64,000 nt of DNA, from NCBI GenBank assembly GCA_946800325.1, contig OX326960.1, positions 37,787,629 through 37,851,628 of the forward strand, in the 5' to 3' direction. How positions within the stretch are numbered: the first letter of the stretch is position 1; the number at the start of each line of letters is the position of its first letter. The position numbers and the translations under genes were made by a program. The notes under the pieces were generated by a model, which saw only the letters and a list, made by a program, of their open reading frames with translations, was not told the origin of the DNA and searched no databases. This stretch comes from Luzula sylvatica (taxonomy: Eukaryota; Streptophyta; Magnoliopsida; Poales; Juncaceae). Positions 1 to 11,340 of the stretch are shown one piece after another.

Positions 1-440
1 TCTTATGTGAGAAAGGAACAATAACCAATTTGATTCGGCATGGTTTACGACCTCGATTTTGCCATATCTGGGTGCCTTCCTTTGCGATTCCTCGGGCCAT
101 CAACGTGTAAGCTCGATATGGAAATTTCTGGTTTAATTTAATTTCCAATTATTATTCTTTTATTTAATATTAGTTTATAATAAGATTATTTGAATGTTTT
201 GTATTTTTTATTCATTCCTCAGGTTTAATTGCTGCTCATTTTCAGATTCATGATGAGTATTTTGGCATGGTTTGTCTTCTGTGAGAAAGGAAGGATAATT
301 AATTTTATTCGGCATGGTTTACGTCCTCGATTTCCCCATTTATGGTGCTGCCTTCCTTTGCTATTCCTTGGGCTATCAGCGCGTAAGCTTGATTTCGCCA
401 TTTCTGGTTTAATTTAATTTCCAATTATTATTATTCCTGC
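1..440. repeat. Tandem duplication, unit about 274 bp
   Basis: Two diverged copies lie head to tail. The first begins near base 1 and the second near 275. Shared anchors are GTGAGAAAGGA at about 7 and 281, the phrase ATTCGGCATGGTTTACG, and the ending TTTCTGGTTTAATTTAATTTCC near 126 and 401. No convincing reading frame crosses either copy. The left copy may continue outside the window. Confidence 0.75.
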
Positions 441-1253
441 TGGATATTAGTTTATGACAATAATTATTGTAGTTGTTTGGATTTTTTTTTTTTTGGTTTT
501 CTGTAGGACTCGATACGATCCGATTATTTGTAAGGCTTCAAATTTGCGTCCCGTACCAGGCAATAACCCAAGCCCACATGACGGCGTAGAATAAGAAATC
601 CTTACGGGTAGTTTTACATTTTAACCCCTCTACGTATCATTGGGACCGAAACTTAATTTTCAAAAACCACAGGGACTACAACGTAATTTTTTATTGTAGA
701 TGATGGAAGAGTACCATAAGAGGAAGCGTTCTGTCGAACAATGTCATAATTACAGAAATGCGGGAGCTATTTTGTGGTCTGGCAAAATTCATGGGTTTCT
801 TTGCAAATTTACCTTTTAAAATATAGTTTTCATTGGTTTTCATTTTATTTTTTTATTGTAGTATCCGATAGATTTGGAGCAACGTGACTGAAGAGAGCAA
901 CTCAAGGACGGTAACTTTGGCAAGGTTATATTTTATATATGTTTTCTCCAGCATTTTAGGTTTCTTTTTCTTTTTCAAATAAAACAATGAAGACAAGCGT
1001 TTTTTCGAAAATTTCTCTTTCTCTGTCATTATTTGTTGAAGCTTGCATTACTCCTTGGGATTGTAGGTTATTATGTTTTATGATAATCGGACGAAGAAAA
1101 TAACTGCAAATAGAGAACTGCCAAAAGAAATGGTCGATGATAGTCACTCGGAGCATATAACAAAAAATTTGGGTTTTCAATGTACATAATCAATTTGTTC
1201 ATATTTTTTTTTTCGCATTCACATTCATCATCATATCATATCATCATCATCAT

Positions 1254-1285
<32 letters not shown>

Positions 1286-1640
1286 GTCACGTAAAGTTTG
1301 CCACATAAAACAATGCCAGGCTTTTACATCGTCGGAACAAAACAATCGATGGAACAAAACAATAGAACATATTGATCTAAATCAAGGCTTTTGATCTAAT
1401 ACAACACTATTCAACGTATAACAATTCATTGCAAATTCTTATTCTTATTGGCAATACATGCTGGTTAATTTGTTGTTCATTCGAAGGATCGAAATGAAGC
1501 TCTGTACGTGTGATTTGTGCAAAAAAACTGAGATTTTGTTGTTAAATTTGATCGGATTTTATTCTCTCTTAATATTACCACTCGAAAGTTGAATTTGGTC
1601 GGATTTTATTGTTGCGATATGGAAAACAATCCGAACTACA
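441..1640. other. Intergenic, no gene recognised
   Basis: AT-rich sequence with short open frames only. It contains a (TCA)n tract at about 1219-1285. No coding exon, RNA gene or bounded transposon could be supported here. Confidence 0.6.
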
Positions 1641-2660
1641 AAAATGTTAAATAACAATACAACTATGAACGGGAATAATAATAAGATATTCGAATTGGAA
1701 TAGGAATACAAACAGAAATATCAAAAACAAATATCAATATCAATACGAAGTATGAAATAAAAACACACATAAAAGTACAAATGTAAAAGGCAAGTGCAAA
1801 TACAAATAATGAAACGAAACACAAATCGAATGCGAATGCGAATACAACAGACAAATATAGAAAACATATGCAAATTCAAATTACCAATACAAATACGAAA
1901 CACGAATATTAATACGAATACCAGAACAAGAAAGAAAAAACATAAATCAATATCAGTCTCAATAAAAACTAAGAAATATAAATACAAATACAAATTCATA
2001 GACGAAATACAAATACAACTTACGGATATTAAACGCAGTGTCTTTAAACATTTTATGCTTGAATGTGAATACGAACACGATTATGGATACAAATATGATT
2101 ATGAATTACGAATCCAATTACCTATTACGAATTACGAGTGTCGAAAGATATTAATATCAATCTCAATAAGAACTACGAAATGTAAATACAAGTGAAAATA
2201 CAAATACAAATGCATAGACGGAATACGAATACTAATTACGGATATTAAACAGACCGTCTTTAAACATTACATGCTTGAATGCGAATACGACACGATTATG
2301 GATATAAATACGATTATAAATTACGAATCCAATTACGTGTAACGAATTACGACTGTCGAATTACACATAAAGAAATCCGAATTTCAGTATTCAAAATCCA
2401 AAATACGATGTACTAAATACCGAATATGAAATACGAATACGAATACGAATGCGAACAAAAACACGAACACGAAAACAAATATGATTATGAACTACGAATT
2501 ATGAATTGTTAATAATGAATTACAAACTACGAATTACGAAATCCGAAATCTGAAATACTGAAATACTGAAATACGAAAATACGAAAAACGAAATATGAAA
2601 TACGAGTACGAGTACGATTACGAGTACCGATACCAATACAAATACGAGGACAACAACGAA
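1640..2660. repeat. Degenerate AATACG/AATACAA minisatellite with a 216-bp internal duplication
   Basis: About one kilobase is built from imperfect hexamer-like words (AATACG, AATACA, GAATACGAA, ATTACGA). Inside it a longer unit occurs twice. TACGGATATT followed by AAAC and GTCTTTAAACATT is seen at 2021 and again at 2237, a period of 216 bp, and each copy continues through ATGCTTGAATG and CACGATTATGGATA. Long open frames on both strands here are by-products of the repeat composition (mostly I, F, Y, N, K, R) and are not genes. Confidence 0.75.
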
Positions 2661-3149
2661 TAGGAAAATGCATATGGATACCATTTTTCTTATTTTTCCG
2701 ATGATGTATAGAAAATAAGAAAAAATTAAAGCAAAAACCATTTGAACTGTCCAAGATAGCCGGCTCTTGAATAATTAATGCAATTATTATTTTTAAATTT
2801 ATAAAAATCATGATTTATCAAGGCAAATGCACCGAGATTTTCATGGCTAGCGCTTTGTCGGATCGTAAGAAAGAATGAATAAATGGTTTTGTTCAGGATA
2901 AAGTATGATTTGTTTTTAACCAACCTTGATATATATCGAAATTGGTTTCTTTTTAATCTTGATTGATCTACATAAATTTAAATATTGGAATAAAGCATCT
3001 CGATATACGGAAACTCATTCTAAAGGTTCGCAAAAAGTAGTCATGACGTATTTTAAAGAGGTGTTAGTTGGTTCTAATTGTGTCCTAAACTTGAAAGTCG
3101 TAAGGTTGAACGCTACAGCCGAAATGTGAAAGCCTAAACAATCGAGCAC

Positions 3150-3324
3150 CGTCATCACCATATCATCATCATTGTCGTAGTCGTCAACATCGTCATCATC
3201 ATTATCTTCATCATCATCACCATATCATCATCATTGTCGTAGTCGTCAACATCGTCATCATCATTATCTTCATCATCATCACCATCATCATCATCGTCGT
3301 CATGATATCATTATCATCACCATC

Positions 3325-3369
<45 letters not shown>

Positions 3370-3372
3370 CCA
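3150..3372. repeat. (TCA)n/(ATC)n microsatellite with a short duplicated block
   Basis: Nearly pure TCA/ATC trinucleotides, purest at 3325-3369. Before it, a block reading ATCATTGTCGTAGTCGTCAA occurs twice about 66 bp apart. The minus-strand frame through it is a run of aspartates and is not taken as a gene. Confidence 0.8.
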
Positions 3373-3379
3373 TGTCCAT

Positions 3380-5900
3380 ACGAATTGCATAATCGAGGAA
3401 ACAAAACAAAACAATATATCATATAAGGTCTAATCAAGATTCTTACATTGTTCATTGTTCTCGGCAAAACAAAACAAAATATTATTTTGGACATAAATCG
3501 ACTTTGGTGCACTGTTGATTCGTTCTCTTGATGTTGTCGATGATTTATAAAACTATAGATAATTTTTATACGAAGAACTGTTTAAATTGTTCAAAAAATC
3601 CGATTCTTCTATAATGCAAATGGTTTCTTCCCTAAGATTTATAAATTCATGATTTAAGACAAACGTGTCATACTTGCCGATTTTATGATCGAATGAAAGC
3701 GTTTGTTGTTTTGGATGCATTCGAATGCGTAATTTCTTAATAACTGGATTAATCAAAACTTCTTATTGTCGTAGTTCTTATATTATATTTTTCTTATTAT
3801 TAAAAATTATGTAATATTATATGTTGGTTTATTGTTAAATTTTTCTATTTTGTGTATTGCGATCTTACATTTTACATATAATGTATTAATAATTTGTTAA
3901 TATCATTAATTGCGTTTTCAATGAATAAATACAACAATAAAATCTCCGTTTTTTGAACCATTATATACTTAACTCACGCGGGTCTCACAAAGTACATTCA
4001 TTTTTTTAATTGGTCCATTATACAACAAGCTCACCTGGTCCCGCGCACTCGCGCGGGCCAAAGCTAGTTTATCTAAATGAAATTGCTCTAGAGTTCAAAA
4101 AGAATTTCGTCATCTAATAAAAGATTCATGATGATATTGATATATTGATGTGCAAGTAAAAAAAGAATGCGTTGGATAAAAGACATGAAAAGATAAGAGG
4201 AATTTAGCACCTCCACCGAAAAAATTACTGGCCAAGAAAAGAGACGTTTTTAATAAAACTACCAAATCCTAAGCAAATATATTTATTTGTGGTTATATGA
4301 GATACCCTTGCACACAAATAAAGGAAAATAAAGGGGCATAAATGTCAAAAAGGACCCACTCAAGAAAAGAAAAATCATATAAATCCTATAACCTCACATT
4401 CTGTGCAACCAAATACAAATTAATATCATCAAAGCAGTAACTCCCTATATCAGTGATTTTTTGCATGGATTATATTTGGATAGAGTACACATTAGATCAA
4501 TAATTAATGATACATGAAAGAGCACAGGCAAACATAAAAGGACACAGCCAATTAATAAATAGAATATTGATGTGACCTCTCTTCTCACAATTAATAGTAA
4601 CCAGGATTTTCTTTTCCTGTTTCTCCAAAGAAAACCCATTATCTTCTTTCTCGAATTTCTCAGTGTCCGTCGCCATCTGATCCTATTTATATTCTGTGGC
4701 CCTCCAATTAATCCATTTAACTTATTTATTTATTTAATTTTAACCAGCCAATGAAAAAAAATATATATCGAACTTACAGGGATTAATCTGTAAAAATGTA
4801 CTTTTTAACTTTAAGTGAACTAACGGAGTTTACTTTGAATTTAACGGCGTTATAGTGGAAGACTGACTCCACAACAACCAACCAAATGCTTTGCGCGTGA
4901 CCTCTCTAATCTCTTAATCATCTCCTCTCCGTTCCTTCCGAAACCGTACTCTCCATTACGAGTATCCCGGCAGATTCATACTGTACGACAGTCAAGGAAA
5001 GTGGGAGTAACCGGCAGGTGGCGGGGGGAGAACAATATAGCCGGTCACCTTGATACTGGGAATATATGACGTGTCGGTTATGAATTAGCCGGAGTAAAGG
5101 TCCATCCCACTTCGTCTAAAGTCTGGAGCCCACTCCCAAAGAATAAGCGTCGGACTCCAAATTTAATTTCATTTTCCTTCATGGCTATCCTTTCGGGTCC
5201 GAGTACATTTTCATTCATACCTAATAAAATGTTTATATTAATTATTATCCTTAAATTTTATGACTTGGTCCCGAAGAAATGTATGTTGCTATATTTGTAA
5301 CAGTATCTCTGAAATTTAAGTAGTGTGTCTATAATCTATATATGGTTTAATGGTGTTGAGTAAATAATAAAAAGATAAGAGGGTGAAAGTGAAAAAGGAA
5401 TAATAATGTCATTATAGAATATGGAAGAGAGGAAGAAGGAACCGGGCAGTGTTGCCTTTTTGACCACGCTATTAGAAACAAGAAAATGACACAATAGACT
5501 TGTCCACTCAATATATAACCCGTGCAACACTTCACTGACATGTAGGTCCTTCTGTAAATTCAGTTTAATTCACTGTACAGTAACATACAACACGATCTAC
5601 ACAGTCATATTATTCACAGAAATACATTCCGACCTTGTCAAAGATATTTATTTCATCTAATTAAATGAAGTATTATATGTAACGAGTTAGAAAAAGGGTT
5701 AAATGACTCGTTTCGTGGAAAGGAACAAGAGAGAGTTGACGGGGAGAGAGGCTCGCTTCGTCTTCCCTTATCTTTATCTCTCGCTATCTCTCTCTCGCAG
5801 AGTAGGAATTACATTATTTTATTCGGGGCAACTTTTAGTGCTCTACAAAAAGCCCCCACTCGCCCTTGCTTCTCTCCTAACCTCATTCCGTTTCTCCCCA
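3380..5900. other. Intergenic and upstream region of the CCCH gene
   Basis: No gene was found. The last kilobase before the CCCH start is less AT-rich, and a CT-rich tract near 5775-5798 looks like plant 5'UTR sequence. A 70-codon open frame (5703-5915) precedes the CCCH start but resembles no protein I know. A promoter is expected here; no TATA box could be assigned with confidence. Confidence 0.5.
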
Positions 5901-5941
5901 ACTTTCTTCCTCTAAACCCCCACCTTTTCCTTCCTTCCACC

Positions 5942-7633
5942 ATGTGTAGTGGCCCGCGAAAACCCTCACACCCCTTGTCATCCCAACCCGACCCGTCCTT
6001 GTTACTGGAGCTCGCCGCTTCTGATGATTTGCCGTCTCTCCGGCGATCGTCGGAGCTACTTTGCGAGTCGGGTATGTGGTATGGTCCTTCGTTGTCGTCC
6101 CCTGTGTATCACGTGTCTATGGAAGAGCGTACTCCTTTGATGATTGCTTCTTTGTATGGAAGTACTTCTGTTGTTTCGTTCATTCTTGCTTCGATTCCGT
6201 CTGAAGCTACGCGATTGTCCCCGTCTGATGGTGCTACTCCGCTCCACCTCGCCGCTTGTGGAGGTGCTTCCGATGCTGCGGATGTGATATCTTTGTTAAT
6301 AACTTCGGGTGCTGATATGGAAGCTCTTGATTCTACTGGTCGCCGTCCCGGCGACCTAATTCCGAGAAATCTCTCTTCAACTCTGGACAAATCACTCCGC
6401 ACGCTTCTTAAAGCAGCTTCACCTACCGCCTCTCCTCCATCCACCCCTCAGAAGAAATCTCTCACCAGAGAGGATTCGAAGAAAGAATACCCGCCTGATC
6501 TGACTTTGCCGGACATTAAAACCGGAATTTACAGCACCGATGACTTCCGCATGTATGCCTTCAAGATCAAACCTTGCTCTCGTGCCTACTCACACGACTG
6601 GACAGAGTGTCCCTTCGTCCATCCCGGTGAGAACGCCAGGCGCAGAGACCCTCGCAAGTTCTTCTACAGCTGCGTTCCTTGCCCAGACTTCCGCAAAGGC
6701 ACTTGCCGCAAAGCAGACAACTGTGAATACGCCCATGGTGTTTTCGAATCTTGGCTTCATCCTGCTCAGTACAGAACGAGATTGTGTAAAGACGAGGTGG
6801 GTTGCAAACGCAGGATTTGCTTTTTCGCCCACAAGCCCGAAGAGCTCCGCTCTGTCAACCCATCGGCCGTGTCTGTCGGGTCTGGTTCGCCACGGGCCGG
6901 GTCTAACATGGATATTGCAACTGCCTTTTTAATGATGCAGCAAAGCGGACCCGGTTCGCCCATTTCTTCCTCTTCTCCTATGCCCACTAGACTGAAAACT
7001 CCTCTTGGAACAAGGGAAATGGATCTTGATATGGAACTCTTGAGCTTAGACCAGTACGCTCAGAAGCTGTTCGATAAAATGCCCAACACTCCGCCACGGG
7101 CAAGCTGGGGAAGCCCCAATAACTCCTCCCTCGACCCGTTCGGTTCGGTGGATGCGGGCATGCTATCCCAACTACCCCCAGAGTTACACCCAACCCAATT
7201 ATTCTCTAATAATAATAACTACGAGCCTTCTTCTCCATTGAATAACCAGCTTAACGGGTCGGGTATGGACCATGCAATGGCAAGGGCCATAATGAACTCG
7301 CGAGCCAATGCCTTCGCGAAGCGGAGCCAGAGCTTTTGCGACCGAAGGTCCAGCCCGGTAACCCGCCCCTCCAGTCTCTCAGTCATGACATCAACTGCCA
7401 TGTCAGCAACGGTGACTCCATCCGTCATGTCCGATTGGGCCTCGCCAGGTGGCAAACTCGACTGGGGCATCCAAGGAGAGGAACTCAACAAGTTAAGAAA
7501 ATCCGCCTCTTTCGGGTTCAGGGGCAATCAGAACGTACCCGTTAACCCGGTGGGGATGCCGGAGGAAATGGAACTCAATTGGGCTGGTAACGGGTCGGAT
7601 CTTTATAACACCGACCTGTATATGAGGGCTTAA
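5942..7633 (+). CDS. Ankyrin-repeat tandem CCCH zinc-finger protein (plant RR-TZF family)
   Basis: A single intronless frame of 563 residues. Two degenerate ankyrin repeats occupy about residues 62-155 ([34 protein letters not shown]). They are followed by the plant arginine-rich region, about 199-243 ([15 protein letters not shown]..., [14 protein letters not shown]), and two CCCH fingers. The first is C247-x7-C255-x5-C261-x3-H265. The second, after 16 residues, is C282-x5-C288-x4-C293-x3-H297. This exact spacing defines the RR-TZF proteins, which in Arabidopsis (SZF1/SZF2, OXS2 and relatives) bind AU-rich RNA, move between nucleus and cytoplasmic granules, and act in salt, oxidative and hormone responses. 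The C-terminal half is Ser/Pro/Asn-rich and low in complexity. Lengths near 600 residues and lack of introns are usual for the ankyrin-bearing members. The start is the first ATG in frame after a stop-rich leader. Which orthologue it is cannot be settled by eye. Confidence 0.95.
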   Translation: MCSGPRKPSHPLSSQPDPSLLLELAASDDLPSLRRSSELLCESGMWYGPSLSSPVYHVSMEERTPLMIASLYGSTSVVSFILASIPSEATRLSPSDGATPLHLAACGGASDAADVISLLITSGADMEALDSTGRRPGDLIPRNLSSTLDKSLRTLLKAASPTASPPSTPQKKSLTREDSKKEYPPDLTLPDIKTGIYSTDDFRMYAFKIKPCSRAYSHDWTECPFVHPGENARRRDPRKFFYSCVPCPDFRKGTCRKADNCEYAHGVFESWLHPAQYRTRLCKDEVGCKRRICFFAHKPEELRSVNPSAVSVGSGSPRAGSNMDIATAFLMMQQSGPGSPISSSSPMPTRLKTPLGTREMDLDMELLSLDQYAQKLFDKMPNTPPRASWGSPNNSSLDPFGSVDAGMLSQLPPELHPTQLFSNNNNYEPSSPLNNQLNGSGMDHAMARAIMNSRANAFAKRSQSFCDRRSSPVTRPSSLSVMTSTAMSATVTPSVMSDWASPGGKLDWGIQGEELNKLRKSASFGFRGNQNVPVNPVGMPEEMELNWAGNGSDLYNTDLYMRA

Positions 7634-8051
7634 CAAATGAAAGAACACTGACCCGGTTTGTTCCTTGATTATTGCTTGTTTTTTTAATGGCTTTATTATC
7701 TGATTTTTAGCGAGGCTGTTGGGAAAATCAAAATCATCTCGAGAGAATTTAGAAAAAGATTCCCGAAGGGAAGTCTCTGAGCAACAGTCTTTTCGTTTCT
7801 TTCATTTCTTTTTTTCATTCATATTTTTATGTATTAATAATTTGTTATTATTCCAAATTTAATTAAGTTATATATATAGGGGTTATTATTATGTATTTAT
7901 TAAGAAGAGGATTTGGTTAATTTGGTCATGTTTAGGTTGGGAAAGGAATGTAATGTAACATAAAGAGAGAATAATAATAAATTTTATTGGCCAAGTGGAA
8001 TGAGCTTTATTTGGTTCGAATGTATGATTGATTGGTCATCATCTATAAGGA
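7634..8051. other. 3' flank of the CCCH gene
   Basis: AT-rich sequence with possible plant polyadenylation words, for example AATAATAATAAA near 7970. It probably holds the 3'UTR and polyadenylation site of the CCCH gene. No other feature is seen before the transposon duplication at 8052. Confidence 0.4.
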
Positions 8052-8060
8052 TATATTAAT

Positions 8061-9065
8061 GGGAAATTTAAAAAAAAAAAACCATCTTTTCTTGATATTT
8101 TAAAAAAACCTTTAACTTCTTTGAATCTCCAAAAAATCCCCTATTCCAAACTTCTCTTTGTAAAGACCCCCTATCATTAACTTTGAGATTTTAAATTTTG
8201 TTAATTCCCATTTTACCCTTGCATCTTTTTTCTTTAAACTAATTAAATACTAAGTGTTATATTTTCTTAATTATCAAAATATCTTTGAAGCAATTTATTT
8301 TTGGAAAATTTTCAAAAAACCCCCTAACTTTTTTCAATATTCGAAAAACCTCACTTTTGAGAAACTCCAAAAACCCTATAAAAACAAACTTTTCTTTCAA
8401 AAAATCCCCTATAGGTGTTAAAGTTAATTCTTTTGCGGGGAAAATTTTATTTGGACCAAAATACCCCTCTAATTTTATAAAATACAATTTTTCTTAATAA
8501 TGTTTAGTATTTTTTATTTTAAAATTAACACTATTATGTTTGAATTTCAGAGCTAGCACTTTCGCTAAATAGTCTGTCAATTTTTTTTACTTTCGTCAGA
8601 CAGATTGGTGAAAGTGATTAAATACGATTTAATTTCATCCCATAACAAGTGCATGTATCGGCAAAAAATCTGATTCTAAATAGATGATCTAATATATCAT
8701 TCATATAAAAATAAATTCATTTGTTATTATTTATACTTTTATTATTTGTTAGTCGTTAAATAAATTATAGGTCAAACGATGTATGATTTTGCAAATATAT
8801 AAACTGATATATAATTATATGACTTAATATATAATTAATTAATTATGAAATTTTTATGAATTTTTAAATTAAAAAATACTAAAGATTATTAGCAAAAATG
8901 CATTTTATAAAATTAGAGGGGTATTTTGGTCCCAAAAAAAAATTAACACCTCAAGGGGGTTTTTTGAAAGAAAAATTTGCTTTTAGGGGGTTTTTTGGAG
9001 TTTCTAAAAGTGAGGGGGTTTTTTAGAATATTGAAAAAAGTTAGGGGGTTTTTTAAAAATTTCCC
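8061..9065. mobile_element. Mutator-like long-inverted-repeat element, non-autonomous (element 1)
   Basis: The flanks carry a perfect 9-bp direct repeat TATATTAAT at 8052-8060 and 9066-9074, the duplication size of Mutator-like elements. The ends are GGGAAATTT... and ...AAATTTCCC. About 190 bp at 8303-8495 (runs of AAAACCCCCTAACTTTTTT-like words) is inverted relative to 8880-9065. The first 170 bp (8061-8230) look like a diverged extra copy of the same arm. No transposase frame is present, so movement would need help from elsewhere. The family assignment rests on the duplication size and long inverted arms. Confidence 0.75.
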
Positions 9066-9074
9066 TATATTAAT

Positions 9075-11331
9075 TGGGGTTATATATGGGTTTTTTAAAA
9101 AAGTTAGGACATGACGAATGTGTTTAATTAAATTGATTAACGTTATTGATGTGTTTAATTGTATTGATTAACATTATTAAGGAAATTAATTAGCGGATTA
9201 ATTATTCAGGTTAATTGTTCGATTAATTAAATTAACCTCATATTAAAATAAATTGACGTGTTAATTAATTTTAATTTGAATGCTCATTAATCTAATTAAT
9301 TCTAAATTGTTTAATCTTTTATCTCATCAAAGACATTGTGATGAGATTGGGGCATAATATATTTTCCCATATTTTTTTTTTTTGATTAACTGAGACGGGT
9401 TCTTAGACCCGCACTCAGGCTATATATTTTCCCATATTAATTTGGTTGATTTTTGAAATGTGTATTTCATGCTGAATTTGATTGGAGAAATTTTAAATGA
9501 AGTCAAAAGGTTTGAAGGTTTAGTGCTCATTATTAGATATTTAAAGTAGTACAATAAAGGTATGTATTTATGAAATGTAGATTAGATTACATGTAGATTT
9601 GATGTAAATTGTTTATAGTGAGTGCTCATTATAGTCCACTAATTACTGCTTTATTTCTCCTTTTTTGTTCAAATATCACTTTACCTTTTTTTGATCTGAA
9701 AATTTTGTAGTTTCATGATAGTCCACTAATTACTGTCCTTATTTTATTTTCTTTATTTCATGATTACGTTTAGTCAATTAAATAACAACGTTATAACATC
9801 GTTGTTGTAGTGCGCAAAAGTGAAAATGACAACCAAAATGCAATATCACAGTATATTAAATAATAATGTTATATCGTCGTTATGACACGCAATAAAAAAA
9901 CATTACGAATCGTTATATCACAACATAAAACATTGATTATGTGTAATACTTCAACGATGCGAATTATTCCAGTTTCAAAATTATCTATTGATACTTTCAA
10001 ATTTTGTAACAAATATTTAATTAGTTCTGTTAATCGAAGAAAAAGTCGATTCGACTTCTCCTGAACTTCTAGATAACATACATTATTGATTCATTACGAG
10101 ATTGACTTGGATTATTGGTTAATTTAATCATATTTTCTAAGAAACATTTTTGCAAGTGGTTGTGTTAATTATTGCAATTTAGCAAGAAATTGATTTGAAA
10201 TTTTCAAATCTTCTCATGTAAGCATTATCATTAAAAAATCTTTCCAAATTGGTCTAAAGCGACGTTGCATTATTTTTAGCATACAAAACCCTTAAATTCT
10301 GCAGAATGTGATTCCATTTATCTTATCTTAGACAAATTGATAAAGGCTTGAATCATCATGATTCATGATGCCTTATATTAGTTGGCTTTTGTTCCATTAT
10401 AAAAAAAAAAAAGGAGAATTTAACAATATCAACTAATTTTGAGTTGCTTTTTAAGCAATAATTGAAAGTAAAAACTAATATTTTTTTTAAAGTTTAAATA
10501 GTAGCGAGTTTAACAAACAAAAAATTAGACATGATTTGGGCCTTTGTAGTCCATTTCTTGACTTTGGTTCCATAATAGAGATATTGAGATAAGAAGATTT
10601 CTCATATTCAAGGGCATTTATGACCTCATCTTGGTTTAATTTTTCTCGTACCTTCTTTAAAATTCTATTTTAGATTCATCCTTGAAATTGACATTAACGG
10701 CTCCTAATTTTTGGGCACAAATAATTTTCATATATTGTGGATCAAAAATACTCCTTTCACAACTTTTTTGTCAAATCTTCCCAACACAAGAAAACACAAT
10801 AATTTCGAGTTTGAAATGGCTTAAATTTATTATGCTTTCTTGTTTGTTAAAATATTAGATGTCTTTCTGCAAAATCTGAGTTCAACTGTGAGCAATAAAT
10901 ATAGTTAGTGCAGATTTGATTTTGATTTTAGTCTTCTTTTGTGGCTTGAATTTCTGTTGGCCATATGACCAGAAATTTGAAATTTTTCGCATCAAGGACT
11001 AAACCTAAAGCTCAATTAGTCTTCATTCAACTGCTTTTTGATTCATCAATTTCAATTCATTATCTCACAATCCAAATTCAAAATCTAACTAGTCCAACTG
11101 GTACCACAAGTCAATGTATGGACCATAACATCTCTTTCTGAAGACAAAATCTCATATGTACCCTGCAAAACACCAAAAATATCATCTATGCCCCTAGTAA
11201 TGGATCTTGAGTCCTTGACAGAAATTATTGGGGAGAGCGTTAATAAGTAACTAAGTTATAAACGCAAATGCAAATACTTTGGGGGGGCAGGACTGGTCCT
11301 ACGTTTTGGTGGCTTTAGTTTTGAAAGGTCA
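9075..11331. other. Intergenic, AT-rich, no gene
   Basis: No coding exon could be supported. There is a small imperfect hairpin near 9390-9420 (CTGAG/CGGGT against ACCCG/CTCAG). Frames are short and lack splice structure. Confidence 0.55.
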
Positions 11332-11340
11332 AAGATTGAA

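Noticed and set aside
1663..2811. Open frames of 60-133 codons on both strands in the AATACG satellite
   Set aside because: Residue content (I, F, Y, R, K) is forced by the repeat; no protein family resemblance.
3300..3512. Minus-strand frame with a run of aspartates
   Set aside because: Translation of the (TCA)n microsatellite.
5703..5915. 70-codon open frame just before the CCCH gene, possible upstream ORF or small protein
   Set aside because: Composition follows the CT-rich leader (LSLSLSRR); no known motif, and where transcription starts is unknown.
6056..7527. Several open frames of 60-130 codons on both strands inside the CCCH gene
   Set aside because: Shadows of the real frame in GC-richer coding DNA.
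9386..9420. Hairpin resembling a terminator
   Set aside because: Short and imperfect, and intrinsic terminators of this kind are not expected in a plant nuclear genome.
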